From: Oscillibacter sp.
GTDB taxonomy: Bacteria > Bacillota > Clostridia > Oscillospirales > Oscillospiraceae
Direction: 5' to 3'
Assembly (NCBI GenBank): GCA_022652815.1
Contig: JALCRR010000005.1
Coordinates: 1-64,000, forward strand
Length of the DNA stretch: 64,000 nt
Of this stretch, positions 27,912 through 37,346 are shown piece by piece. Within the stretch, counting starts at the first letter, position 1, and each line of letters opens with the position of its first letter. The position numbers and the translations under genes are program-made. The notes below the pieces were generated by a model, which saw only the letters and a program-made list of their open reading frames with translations, was not told the DNA's origin and ran no database searches.

Positions 27912-29012
27912 ATGAAAGCTTTTTTTGTAAGACATCGAAAACTGCATATCTGGCTGCTGGCGGAGCTTGCCCTGCTGGCGGTCTTTCTTGCCGTGCGGGG
28001 AAACCGGACATGGATGAATGCGCTGGCCACTCATGTGACCACGCCCCTGCGCCGGGCAATCGGCAGCCTTTGCTATCGGGTGAATTTTTCCGTGGCGGAG
28101 GCGCTTTGCGTGATCCTTGTCGTATTTTCTGCAATCTATATTACGGTCAGTATTGTGAAAATCGTGCAGGGACGGGGAAAACGGCTTCGAAAGGCATACG
28201 CCGCCGCGCTGGGCGCGGTATGCATCGCCTTGACCATTTACGGCGGTTTTTGCTTTTTATGGGGTGTGGATTACTATACGGACAGCTTTCAAGATCGCTC
28301 CGGTATTCGAGCTTCGGCCGTATCCACAGAGGATCTGACGGCGGTGACGCAGTATTTTGTGCAGCAGCTCAATGCCGCGGCGGACACGGTGGATCGGGAT
28401 GCGGACGGCCTTTTTGCCGTGCCGCGGGAGCAGATTCTCGCGGAAAGCACAAAGGTCTATGGAGCCGTGAGCCAAGAGTTTCCGTTTTTGGTATTTGACG
28501 ATCAAGTTCCCAAATCCATTTACTTTTCCCGCACCATGAGCGCCCTTGATTTTACAGGGGTTTACTGTCCCTTTACCGGGGAATCCAACGTGAATGTGGA
28601 CTCTCCGGCCTGCATGCTTCCCTCCACGATTGCCCACGAGCTGGCGCACCAGCGCAGCATTTCCTCGGAGCAGGAGTGCAACTTTCTCTCCATCCTTGCC
28701 TGCACCACCTGCGGCAAGGTGGATTACAACTACTCCGGCCTCCTGCTGGGCTATATCCATCTGGGGAACGCCCTGTGCAAGGCCGACAACGATGCCTGGA
28801 AGGCGGTCTACGATTCTCTCGATGCCACCGTAAAAGCCGACTTGATGAATAATAATGATTACTGGAAGCAGTTTCAGTCCGGCGCGGTGAAAAAAGCGTC
28901 CAACAAGGTTTACGACAGCTTTCTGAAGAGCTACGGTGAGACGGCAGGTTTGCAGTCCTACGGGACAGTGGTGGATCTGCTGGTGGATTACTACCGGGAT
29001 GCGGCAAAATAA
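27912..29012 (+). CDS. DUF3810 domain-containing membrane protein
   Basis: TM N-terminus; PSTIAHELAHQRSISSEQECNFLSILAC metallopeptidase-like HExxH-type region. Confidence 0.7.
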   Translation: MKAFFVRHRKLHIWLLAELALLAVFLAVRGNRTWMNALATHVTTPLRRAIGSLCYRVNFSVAEALCVILVVFSAIYITVSIVKIVQGRGKRLRKAYAAALGAVCIALTIYGGFCFLWGVDYYTDSFQDRSGIRASAVSTEDLTAVTQYFVQQLNAAADTVDRDADGLFAVPREQILAESTKVYGAVSQEFPFLVFDDQVPKSIYFSRTMSALDFTGVYCPFTGESNVNVDSPACMLPSTIAHELAHQRSISSEQECNFLSILACTTCGKVDYNYSGLLLGYIHLGNALCKADNDAWKAVYDSLDATVKADLMNNNDYWKQFQSGAVKKASNKVYDSFLKSYGETAGLQSYGTVVDLLVDYYRDAAK

Positions 29013-29046
29013 AAAAGAAGCGGAGCATATGCTCCGCTTCTTTTTT
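29011..29046. terminator. Bidirectional intrinsic terminator
   Basis: AAAAAAGAAGCGGAGC-ATAT-GCTCCGCTTCTTTTTT. Confidence 0.9.
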
Positions 29047-29049
29047 TAT

Positions 29050-29649
29050 TCAGATATCCTGCCGGCCTTCCAGCGCGCGCATCAGTGTGGCATCGTCGGC
29101 AAATTCCAAGTGACCGCCCACGGGAATGCCGTAAGCAAGGCGTGTGACACGGACGTCGAAATTCTTTAGGAGCCGGGCAATGTACATTGCCGTGGCTTCC
29201 CCCTCCGTGTCAGGATTGGTGGCCATGATGACCTCCTTCACGTCGCCCTTCGCCACCCGGCTCACAAGGGACTTGATGGCAATGTCATCGGGACCCACAT
29301 GGTTCATGGGGGAAATCACACCGTGAAGCACATGATATTGGCCGTTGTATTCCCGGGACCGCTCCATTGCCGCCACGTCCCGGGGGTCAGCCACCACGCA
29401 GATCACCGAGGCGTCCCGCCGGGGAGAGGAGCAGATGGGGCACAGGCCGCCGGCGGTGAAGTTCTGGCACACGGGACAGCAGGTGACGTTCTTCTTGGCG
29501 TCCACAATCGCATCGGCAAATTCCCGAGCCTCCGTCTCCGGCAGACCCAGAACGAAAAACGCAAGGCGTTGGGCGGATTTTCCGCCGATACCCGGCAGCC
29601 GTGCAAACTGCTCCACCAGCTTTTCCAGCGGTGCGGGAAAATACTCCAT
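29050..29649 (-). CDS. recR: Recombination protein RecR
   Basis: LEKLVEQFARLPGIGGKSAQRLAFFVL..CPVCQNFTAGGLCPICSSPRRD..VATNPDTEGEATAMYI-like Toprim. Confidence 0.96.
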   Translation of the reverse strand: MEYFPAPLEKLVEQFARLPGIGGKSAQRLAFFVLGLPETEAREFADAIVDAKKNVTCCPVCQNFTAGGLCPICSSPRRDASVICVVADPRDVAAMERSREYNGQYHVLHGVISPMNHVGPDDIAIKSLVSRVAKGDVKEVIMATNPDTEGEATAMYIARLLKNFDVRVTRLAYGIPVGGHLEFADDATLMRALEGRQDI

Positions 29650-29664
29650 ACTAAGTAACTCCTT

Positions 29665-30636
29665 TTATCCCAGGTTCATGGCGAACAGCGCCGCAGCGCC
29701 GCCGGTGTGGACAAAGACCAGATTGTCCTCCTCGCCAAAATAGCCGGATTGCAGCTGTTTGAGCATTCCACTCCAGGCTTTGCCGGTATAAACGGGATCC
29801 AGAAGAATGCCCTCCATCCGGGCAAGCTCCTCGATGTAGGGGGTATCCTCCGCATTGGGCACGGCATAGCCAGCCCCCACATGAGAGACCATCTCAAAAT
29901 CGTCTTTCTCCCGCTCAAAGCTGCAATCCAGAATTTCTGCGGATTCTTTGGCGAGCTGGGGTACGATCTCGGAGAAGGGATCCGTGTCCACGGCGATGCC
30001 GGTGACCTTGACGCCCGGCTGGAAGAGCTTCGCGCCCAGCAGCAGGCCGGCCGTGGTGCCGCCGGAGCCGGTGGCGGAGACGATATGTCCAACTTTGATG
30101 CCGGCAGCCAACGCCTGCACAGTAAACTCCCGCACGCAGTTGACGTAACCCACAGCGCCCAGCGGGTTGGAGCCGCCGCAGGGGATGTAATAGCACTTGT
30201 GACCCTGAGCTTCCAGCTCCGCGCCCACACGGTGCATTTCGGCATAGATGTCGTCATAGGAATCCGTGTCCATCATGCGCACATCGGCGCCGTAGATGTC
30301 GTCCAGCACCAGATTGCCCTTGTGCTCGGTGACGCCGCGCTTTTTCAGAATGAGGATGGGCTTCATGCCCAGGCGAGAGGCGCACGCCGCCGTCAGCATG
30401 GCGTGGTTAGACTGGGCCCCGCCGGTGGTGAACACGACGTCACAGCCCTGCTCCTTGGCATCCGCCAGCAAAAATTCCAGCTTACGGACTTTATTGCCGC
30501 CCAGTGCAACGCCGCACAGGTCGTCCCGCTTGATCCAAATGTTTTTTCCATACTTTTTGCTGATGTTTTCCAGCTTATAAAAGGGCGTGGGATAGACGCC
30601 GAGAACCACTCGGGGAAGATCATGGATGTTTTTCAT
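29665..30636 (-). CDS. PLP-dependent D-cysteine desulfhydrase / ACC deaminase family
   Basis: IWIKRDDLCGVALGGNKVRKLEFLLADA..TTGGAQSNHAMLTAACA..SGGTTAGLLLG. Confidence 0.85.
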   Translation of the reverse strand: MKNIHDLPRVVLGVYPTPFYKLENISKKYGKNIWIKRDDLCGVALGGNKVRKLEFLLADAKEQGCDVVFTTGGAQSNHAMLTAACASRLGMKPILILKKRGVTEHKGNLVLDDIYGADVRMMDTDSYDDIYAEMHRVGAELEAQGHKCYYIPCGGSNPLGAVGYVNCVREFTVQALAAGIKVGHIVSATGSGGTTAGLLLGAKLFQPGVKVTGIAVDTDPFSEIVPQLAKESAEILDCSFEREKDDFEMVSHVGAGYAVPNAEDTPYIEELARMEGILLDPVYTGKAWSGMLKQLQSGYFGEEDNLVFVHTGGAAALFAMNLG

Positions 30637-30678
30637 TAAAATACCTCACAAAAAATTATGAATGTTGAAATGGGCAGT

Positions 30679-31323
30679 TTATCCCCGCAGCTGCTGAATG
30701 CGGGCGGGAATGTCGCTGGCCTTGTAAACGGCGCTGCCGGCCACAAGCACGTTGGCACCGGCTTCAATGCAGGTGCGGCAGGTGTCAGGGGCCACGCCGC
30801 CGTCTACCTCCAGCTCACACGCGGGGTTGTGCTGCTCGATCAGCTTGCGGATGGCCTGCACCTTGGGCATCTGGTCGGCCATAAAGCTCTGGCCGCCGAA
30901 GCCCGGCTCCACCGTCATTACCAGAATCAGCTCCACATCCTTCAAAAACGGCAAAACCGCCTCTGCCGGCGTTTTCGGCTTCAAAACCACGCCGGCTCGT
31001 TTGCCGCAGGCGTGGATTTTGTCGATAGCCGCCTGAATATTCGCCTCCGTGTCGGATTCCACATGAACCGTGACCAGATCGGCACCGGCTTTGCAGAATT
31101 CCTCCACATAGCGAACCGGCTGCATAATCATCAGATGAACATCCAGTGGGAGCTGCGTCACCGGACGGATGGATTTCACCACGGGAATGCCGATGGTAAT
31201 GTTGGGGACGAACATCCCGTCCATCACGTCCACATGGACATAATCGGCGGTGGCAATTTTTTGAATATCCCGATCCAGATTTGCAAAATCGGCGGAGAGA
31301 ATGGACGGCGCAATTTTAACCAT
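30679..31323 (-). CDS. rpe: Ribulose-phosphate 3-epimerase
   Basis: KIAPSILSADFANL..DYVHVDVMDGMFVPNITIG..MTVEPGFGGQSFM..LEVDGGV. Confidence 0.95.
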   Translation of the reverse strand: MVKIAPSILSADFANLDRDIQKIATADYVHVDVMDGMFVPNITIGIPVVKSIRPVTQLPLDVHLMIMQPVRYVEEFCKAGADLVTVHVESDTEANIQAAIDKIHACGKRAGVVLKPKTPAEAVLPFLKDVELILVMTVEPGFGGQSFMADQMPKVQAIRKLIEQHNPACELEVDGGVAPDTCRTCIEAGANVLVAGSAVYKASDIPARIQQLRG

Positions 31324-31384
31324 AAAAAAGCCTCTTTTCTTTCTTTAAGCCCGGCAACGGCAGCGGACAGGCGCTTGACCCGCG

Positions 31385-31490
31385 GTGGCGGCGGGGCTGT
31401 CCGGGGCATACAATGCCTTGAGCGGATGAGAGCGTCCCGCGGCAACCAGACGCGGCTGCTTCGCCCCAGTCGGGGCGCCGCCGCTTTTTT
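31385..31490. other. GC-rich multi-hairpin element (rpe 5' leader on minus, or possible + strand ncRNA ending in T6)
   Basis: GGCGGCG/CGCCGCC closing stem (31387-31393/31476-31482), inner GGCAT-ACA-ATGCC, CCGCG/CGCGG and GCCCC-AGTC-GGGGC hairpins, TTTTTT at 31485-31490. Confidence 0.5.
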
Positions 31491-31548
31491 GAATAGGAGG
31501 CCGGGAGGACTTTGCCTTCCGGCCTCCACCCTGTCTATTGTTGCTATT

Positions 31549-31577
31549 ATTGTAGCAAACCCGCCCTGTAAAAGCAA
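31549..31577 (-). promoter_or_regulatory. Sigma-A-like promoter for rpe
   Basis: Minus strand TTGCTT-17 nt-TACAAT; implies a leader of about 220 nt. Confidence 0.55.
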
Positions 31578-31618
31578 CCTGCGTCTGCTGGAAACAAAAA
31601 ATATTTTGTAAAGCACGC

Positions 31619-31671
31619 TTGACATTTGGCGTTCGGCGTGCTACGGTATGCGTGTAAAGCGAACTTTACAC
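31619..31671 (+). promoter_or_regulatory. Promoter plus palindromic operator for XRE-type regulator
   Basis: TTGACA(31619)-17 nt-TACGGT(31642); perfect GTGTAAAG-CGAA-CTTTACAC at 31652-31671. Confidence 0.7.
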
Positions 31672-31711
31672 ATTTGCGGACGGGATTACCCCAAAGACAA
31701 AGGAGATTCCT

Positions 31712-31924
31712 GTGAAAAATCATATTGAAGAAGAGCGAAAGGCCAGAAATATGACGCAGCAGGCGCTGGCGCAGGCACTGGGCGTTTCCCGGCAGACCAT
31801 TATCTCGCTGGAAAGCGGAAAATATAATCCGTCCATTCTGCTGGCCTACCAGATTGCAAAAATTTTTGACCGCCATATTGAGGAAGTTTTCATATTTGAG
31901 GAGGATTCGGGACGTGTTTTGTAA
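31712..31924 (+). CDS. XRE-family HTH transcriptional regulator
   Basis: [49 protein letters not shown]. Confidence 0.9.
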   Translation: MKNHIEEERKARNMTQQALAQALGVSRQTIISLESGKYNPSILLAYQIAKIFDRHIEEVFIFEEDSGRVL

Positions 31925-32342
31925 AAATTGGTCATTAAAGCGGCAGCTTCAGATTGCATTGGGTTTTGGCGCAGTGGGCTGCGTATGTCTGGCTGCGGCA
32001 TTGCTGATGCCGCAGGACAGTTATCTGCGGGGATTTCTTCTGGGCTGCGGCAGTGCGCTGCTGGCGTTCGGCGTGATTCGTACGCTGATGCTGCGGAAAA
32101 AGCTGCGCTCCCCGGAGGAGGCTACGGAGTATGAGGCCCAGCAGCGGGACGAGCGGATGTCCTTTATCCGCAGTAAGTCCTGTGCCATGACACTTTTCCT
32201 GTCCATGGGACTGGAGTATGCCGGCGGCATTGCCGCATTGATTGCAGGGCAACGGATTTTGGGCATGGTTCTTTGCTGGGTCGTTGTGGGACAGGCGGTT
32301 TTAAGGCTCGTTTTCGAGAAATATTACCAGAAAAAATATTGA
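31914..32342 (+). CDS. Small membrane protein co-encoded with XRE regulator
   Basis: GTG start overlapping the XRE gene; four predicted hydrophobic stretches. Confidence 0.6.
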   Translation: MFCKNWSLKRQLQIALGFGAVGCVCLAAALLMPQDSYLRGFLLGCGSALLAFGVIRTLMLRKKLRSPEEATEYEAQQRDERMSFIRSKSCAMTLFLSMGLEYAGGIAALIAGQRILGMVLCWVVVGQAVLRLVFEKYYQKKY

Positions 32343-32466
32343 AAAAAGCGGAGGGAACGGCTTGCCCTCCGCTTTTTATATAATTTCATAAGTGTTGCAA
32401 AAGCATCTTTACAAATAAGAATATTATGATAATCTAATATTACAATCAATGATTGAGGTGCTGCTT

Positions 32467-32778
32467 ATGGAACAAACAACGCAAAACCGGTTAAACTACG
32501 AGGAACAAAGCGCCCTTTTGAAGGCACTGGCAAACCCGGTCCGGCTACGCATCGTTCACGGCCTGCTTCGCACCGGATGCCACAATGTCAGCTGCATGGA
32601 ACGGGGAACGGGCATGAGCCAGTCCTGCGTTTCCCAGCATCTGCAAAAATTGCGGGCTGCGGGAATCGTGGAGGCCGAGCGTTCCGGCAACGAGGTCTAT
32701 TATCATGTCGCTTCGCCGGAGGCAGCCCGCGTGGCTGCGGCTTTGTTCGGAGAGGAGGACGGAAGCTATGTCCTATGA
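32467..32778 (+). CDS. ArsR-family transcriptional regulator
   Basis: ALLKALANPVRLRIVHGLLRTGCHNVSCMERGTGMSQSCVSQHLQKLRAAGIVEAERSGNEVYYHV. Confidence 0.9.
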   Translation: MEQTTQNRLNYEEQSALLKALANPVRLRIVHGLLRTGCHNVSCMERGTGMSQSCVSQHLQKLRAAGIVEAERSGNEVYYHVASPEAARVAAALFGEEDGSYVL

Positions 32779-33589
32779 TGTTCTGGTAATTGGAGGCGGT
32801 CCGGCGGGACTTTCCGCTGCGATCAACGCTCACGCCCGGGGAAAATCGGTGCTGGTGGTTAGTAACCCGCTGGAGGAAAATCCCCTTTGGCGCTCTGAAA
32901 AAGTGGACAACTATCTGGGGCTGCCAGCGATGACGGGTGCGGAACTGCTGACCGCGTTTCAAAAACACGCGGAAAGCGCCGGGGCCACATTTAAGGTAGG
33001 TCGCGTGCTGAATGCGGCAATGATGGGAAACGAGTGGTATGTCAGCATCGGCAGCGATGTGGAAGAGGCACGCACCGTGGTTTTAGCCGCCGGCGTGGCG
33101 CGGGGAAATAAGTTTCCCGGCGAGGAGGAATTCCTGGGCCGCGGCGTGAGCTACTGTGCAACCTGCGACGGAATGCTCTACCGGGAAAGACCGGTTGCGG
33201 TGCTTGGCTGGGCGGATTCCGCCCGGCAGGAGGCGGACTTCCTTACTTCCATCGGCTGTCAGGTTTCGTTCTTTGAAAAGCCAAAGACCTGTGAGATCAA
33301 AGGCGACAAGACAGTGGAGAGCGTTACTTGCGACGGAAAGACCGTGCAGGCGGACTGCGTATTTATTCTCCGCCCGGCGATGCCGCCTACGGATCTGTTT
33401 CCCGGACTTTCCATGGACGGCGGCTTTGTGGCGGTGAATCGCCAGATGGCCACGAATCTGCCGGGGTTGTTTGCGGCAGGTGACTGCACCGGAGGACCGC
33501 TGCAGGTGTCCAAAGCGGCAGGCGAGGGTCTGATCGCGGGACAGAGCGCTGCCAGATGGATCGATAAAAAACAGCGCGAGAATCAATAG
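32768..33589 (+). CDS. Thioredoxin reductase-like FAD protein lacking canonical NADPH motifs
   Basis: DVLVIGGGPAGLSAAINA, redox CATCDG, FAAGDCTGG; GWADSA in place of GGGDSA, no HRRxxxR. Confidence 0.85.
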   Translation: MSYDVLVIGGGPAGLSAAINAHARGKSVLVVSNPLEENPLWRSEKVDNYLGLPAMTGAELLTAFQKHAESAGATFKVGRVLNAAMMGNEWYVSIGSDVEEARTVVLAAGVARGNKFPGEEEFLGRGVSYCATCDGMLYRERPVAVLGWADSARQEADFLTSIGCQVSFFEKPKTCEIKGDKTVESVTCDGKTVQADCVFILRPAMPPTDLFPGLSMDGGFVAVNRQMATNLPGLFAAGDCTGGPLQVSKAAGEGLIAGQSAARWIDKKQRENQ

Positions 33590-33629
33590 TCATTTCATAA
33601 AAATATAAAGATATAAAGGAGAAATTACA

Positions 33630-33947
33630 ATGGGCTTACAGCATATGAAAACTTCTGAATTTGACGCGGCGGTGTCCGCTGCACCCCTGGCAATGATTGA
33701 CTTCTGGGCTTCTTGGTGCGGCCCCTGCAAGATGCTCTCTCCCACCATCGAGGCGTTGGCGGGACAGTACGACGGCAAGGTGCTGGTCGGCAAGGTCAAT
33801 GTGGACGAGGAACCGGATCTGGCCCGGCAGTTCGGCGTCATGAGCATTCCCACGGTGGTGTTTTTGAAAAACGGCCGGGAGTTTGACCGCAAGGTGGGCC
33901 TAATGCCTGCCGACGCCTTTACTGCAGTTCTGGACGAGAACCTGTAA
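33630..33947 (+). CDS. trxA: Thioredoxin
   Basis: MIDFWASWCGPCKMLSPTIEALAGQY..VGKVNVDEEPDLARQFGVMSIPTVVFLKNG. Confidence 0.95.
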   Translation: MGLQHMKTSEFDAAVSAAPLAMIDFWASWCGPCKMLSPTIEALAGQYDGKVLVGKVNVDEEPDLARQFGVMSIPTVVFLKNGREFDRKVGLMPADAFTAVLDENL

Positions 33948-33958
33948 ATATGAAACAT

Positions 33959-33991
33959 AAAAAAGTGCCGCCCATCGGGCGGCACTTTTTT
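33959..33991. terminator. Bidirectional intrinsic terminator
   Basis: AAAAAAGTGCCGCCC-ATC-GGGCGGCACTTTTTT. Confidence 0.9.
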
Positions 33992-33995
33992 GCGC

Positions 33996-35888
33996 TTATT
34001 TCATCAGCAGTTCGCAGACCAGATCGGTATAGCCGGAGGGATCGTCCAGCGGCAGACCCGCAATCAGCAGAGCCTGATCGTACAGCAGCGTCGCGTACTT
34101 CTTCGCGGTGGCGGTATCGTCGGCAACGGCTTTGGACAGTGCCGCAAAGGCGGGATGCGCGGTGTTCAGCTCCAAAATCCGGTCAGCCTTGACGGGGTGT
34201 TCCGGCTGAACCGCATTGAGGTACTTCTCCATCTCAAAGCTCAGCCCCTCGCCGGCGCTGAGGCAGACGGGGTGGGACTTCAGCTTGTCGGAGGCCTTGA
34301 CCTCCTTCACGCCGTCGCCCAAGGCTTCTTTCACAAAGTCGAACACGGCCTTGCTCTCGTCGGCGGGCTTGTCCGCATCTTTCTGCTCATCGGATTTTTC
34401 CTCGGACTTGCCATCCAGAGCAGAGCGGAATTCCTTGTCCTTGTAGCTGTGCATGATCTGGGCGGCGAACTCGTCCACTTCCTCGGTGAAGTAGAGAATT
34501 TCCACGCCGTCATCCTTGAGCCCTTCAATCTGGGGCAGCTTGTCAATGACGGAGACGTTTTCGCCTGCGGCGTAGTAGATTGTCTTCTGATCCTCTTTCA
34601 TGCGGGAGACATACTCGTCCAGAGAAACCAGCTTCTTTTCCGTGGAGGAGTAGAACAGCAGCAGATCCTGCAGGGCATCCTTGTGTGCGCCGTATTCGCC
34701 CACCACGCCGTACTTCAGCTGGCGGCCGAAATTTTTCCAGAAGGTCTCATAGCCGGGACGGTCATCCTTCATCATCTTGACAAGCTCGGCCTTAATTTTC
34801 TTTTCAATGTTGGCGGCAATGACCTTCAGCTGGCGGTCATGCTGCAAAAGCTCTCTGGAAATGTTTAGGGAGAGATCGGGGGAGTCCACCACGCCGCGGA
34901 TAAAGCGGTAATACTCCGGCACCAGATCGGCGCATTTGTCCATAATCAGCACGCCGTTGGAATAGAGCTGAAGACCTTTTTCATAATCCTTGGAATAGAA
35001 ATCGAAGGGGGTGGCGCCCGGAATGAACAGCAGGGCTTTGTAAGTCACGGTGCCCTCGGCGGAGACCGCAATGACACTCTGGGGGTCCGTATAGTCGGAG
35101 AACTTGTCGCGGTAGAATTTGTCGTACTCCTCCTTCTTGACGGAGGACTTGCGGCGCTGCCAGATGGGAACCATGGAGTTCAGCGTCTCCACCTCGCGGT
35201 AGCTCTCGTACTCCGGCTTGTCGTCAGGGGAGCCTTCCTTCTTGCGGGACTTGGTGACCTCCATGCGGATGGGGAAGCGGATGTAGTCGGAATAGCGGCG
35301 GATCAGATCTTGAAGCTTCCACTCCTGCAGGTATTCGCCGTAATTTTCGTCATCCGTGTCGGGCTTCAAGTGCATGACAATGTCGGTGCCCACGGAATCC
35401 TTGTCGCATTCCGTGATGGTGTAGCCGTCCACGCCGGAGGACTGCCACTGATAGGCCGTGTCAGAGCCGAATTTCTTCGTGGTGACGGTGATCTTGTCCG
35501 CGACCATGAAGGCGGAATAGAAGCCCACGCCGAACTGACCGATGACGTCGGTGTTCTTTGCGTCGTCGCCCACCTCCTGCTTGAACTTGAAAGACCCGGA
35601 GGAGGCGATCACGCCCAGATTGTTCTCAAGATCTTCCTTGTCCATGCCGATGCCGTTATCACGGACGGTGATGGTACGCTCATCCGGGCTGACGGACAGA
35701 TCAATGTGAAAATCCTTTCGGGTCATGCCCACGGAGTCGTCCGTAAGGGCTTTGTAGCTCAGCTTGTCGCAGGCGTCAGAGGCATTGGAAATGATTTCCC
35801 GCAGAAAAATTTCCTTGTGGGTGTAGATGGAATTCACCATCAAATCCAAAAGACGCTTGGACTCCGCTTTAAATTGTTTCTTTGCCAT
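33996..35888 (-). CDS. htpG: Molecular chaperone HtpG (Hsp90)
   Basis: KQFKAESKRLLDLMVNSIYTHKEIFLREIISNASDACDKL..DNGIGMDKEDLENNLGVIASSGS..GQFGVGFYSAFMVAD. Confidence 0.97.
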   Translation of the reverse strand: MAKKQFKAESKRLLDLMVNSIYTHKEIFLREIISNASDACDKLSYKALTDDSVGMTRKDFHIDLSVSPDERTITVRDNGIGMDKEDLENNLGVIASSGSFKFKQEVGDDAKNTDVIGQFGVGFYSAFMVADKITVTTKKFGSDTAYQWQSSGVDGYTITECDKDSVGTDIVMHLKPDTDDENYGEYLQEWKLQDLIRRYSDYIRFPIRMEVTKSRKKEGSPDDKPEYESYREVETLNSMVPIWQRRKSSVKKEEYDKFYRDKFSDYTDPQSVIAVSAEGTVTYKALLFIPGATPFDFYSKDYEKGLQLYSNGVLIMDKCADLVPEYYRFIRGVVDSPDLSLNISRELLQHDRQLKVIAANIEKKIKAELVKMMKDDRPGYETFWKNFGRQLKYGVVGEYGAHKDALQDLLLFYSSTEKKLVSLDEYVSRMKEDQKTIYYAAGENVSVIDKLPQIEGLKDDGVEILYFTEEVDEFAAQIMHSYKDKEFRSALDGKSEEKSDEQKDADKPADESKAVFDFVKEALGDGVKEVKASDKLKSHPVCLSAGEGLSFEMEKYLNAVQPEHPVKADRILELNTAHPAFAALSKAVADDTATAKKYATLLYDQALLIAGLPLDDPSGYTDLVCELLMK

Positions 35889-36070
35889 GGAAAATGCACT
35901 CCTTTTTCTTTTTTTATAACAGAGGAAATTATAGCACTATGAACAAAACAAAGAAATTACTTTTTTGTAAACTTCACGGTGAAATGGTTGCCGCCGCCGG
36001 ATTTTGCGTGTAGAATTGTCACAATACGAAAAAGACGGCGCACCGCGCCGATGCAAAGGAGCACTTCAGT

Positions 36071-36499
36071 ATGGGATTTTTCCGGAAAATCGGAAATGCG
36101 TTTGTCCGCTTTATGTACGGACGCAACGGCATGGACCAGATGAATCTGGCGCTGATCTGGGTTTGCCTAATTGTGGACGTTGTGGCGATGTTTGCGGGGA
36201 AAGCCTCGGCAGTGGCAGGTACCATTTTGTACTATGCCGGCATCATCCTGTGGATCTGGGCCATCTTTCGGATGCTGTCCAAGAATCTTTACAAGCGGCG
36301 GGAGGAAAACAGCAAGTACCTCGCCCTAACATGGAAAATCAAAAATTCCGGAAGCGGTGCCCGCGCTCGCCATGCAGACAAGGACCATAAGTATTTTACC
36401 TGCAAAAACTGCAAGACGATCTGCCGGGTTCCGGTGGGCAAGGGAAAAATCGAGATTACCTGCCCAAAGTGCGGCGCAAAAATTCAAGGAAAGACCTAA
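36071..36499 (+). CDS. Membrane protein with C-terminal zinc ribbon
   Basis: Two TM segments and [28 protein letters not shown]. Confidence 0.7.
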   Translation: MGFFRKIGNAFVRFMYGRNGMDQMNLALIWVCLIVDVVAMFAGKASAVAGTILYYAGIILWIWAIFRMLSKNLYKRREENSKYLALTWKIKNSGSGARARHADKDHKYFTCKNCKTICRVPVGKGKIEITCPKCGAKIQGKT

Positions 36500-36518
36500 A
36501 AAGAGAGGATCAACCAAT

Positions 36519-37292
36519 ATGCAGGATTTGCAAAACAAGTATCACATTCATTGTGCGCCCGGAGATGTGGGTCGCTACTGCATTCTGCCTGGCGATCCGG
36601 GAAGAGTGCCCTCCATCGCCGCACTATTTGACGATGCGCACCTTGTGGCACAGAACCGGGAGTTTGTGACCTATACCGGAACCCTGCTGGGGGAGAAGGT
36701 CAGCGTCTGCTCCACCGGCATCGGCGGACCCAGCGCCTCCATCGCCATGGAGGAACTGGTCAAATGCGGTGCGGACACCTTTATCCGCTCCGGCACCTGC
36801 GGCGGCATTGACCTTGCTGTTCAGTCCGGCGACATTGTGGTGGCCACCGGCGCCATTCGCTACGAACACACGAGCATGGAGTATGCACCCATCGAATTTC
36901 CCGCCGTGCCCGACTTTGATTTGACCGGCTGTCTGGTGCAGGCAACCAAAAAGCTGGGCTATCCGCTGCATACCGGCGTCGTCCAGTGCAAGGACAGTTT
37001 TTACGGCCAGCACTCTCCGGCGCTTTCCCCGGTCTCCTATGAGTTGCTTGCCAAGTGGGAGAGCTGGAAGCGGCTCGGTGTCAAGGCAAGTGAGATGGAG
37101 TCCGCGGCCTTGTTTGTGGTGGCGGCAGCTCTCGGCGTCCGCTGCGCGTCCTGCTTCCATGTGGTGTGGAATCAAGAGCGGGAAAAGGCTGGCCTGGACC
37201 AGAACATGAGCGAGGACACCACCGCTTCCGTCAAGGTCGCTGTGGAGGCACTGAAGCTGGCAATCCAGCAGGACCGGGAAAACAGAGCGTAA
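36519..37292 (+). CDS. Nucleoside phosphorylase (uridine phosphorylase-like)
   Basis: [67 protein letters not shown]. Confidence 0.88.
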   Translation: MQDLQNKYHIHCAPGDVGRYCILPGDPGRVPSIAALFDDAHLVAQNREFVTYTGTLLGEKVSVCSTGIGGPSASIAMEELVKCGADTFIRSGTCGGIDLAVQSGDIVVATGAIRYEHTSMEYAPIEFPAVPDFDLTGCLVQATKKLGYPLHTGVVQCKDSFYGQHSPALSPVSYELLAKWESWKRLGVKASEMESAALFVVAAALGVRCASCFHVVWNQEREKAGLDQNMSEDTTASVKVAVEALKLAIQQDRENRA

Positions 37293-37304
37293 GTTTTTTA
37301 TCTT

Positions 37305-37340
37305 AAAAGACGCGCACTGCAAAAGCAGTGCGCGTCTTTT
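37305..37340. terminator. Bidirectional intrinsic terminator
   Basis: AAAAGACGCGCACTGC-AAAA-GCAGTGCGCGTCTTTT. Confidence 0.9.
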
Positions 37341-37346
37341 AAGCGG

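Noticed and set aside
30707-31611. Long + strand ORF opposite rpe
   Set aside because: Antisense to rpe; no family motifs; tail lies in structured intergenic DNA.
35990-36070. CACAAUACGAAAAAGACGGCGCACCGCGCCGAUGCAAAGG leader considered as a c-di-GMP riboswitch
   Set aside because: Only fragmentary resemblance; core pairing not formed and spacing wrong.
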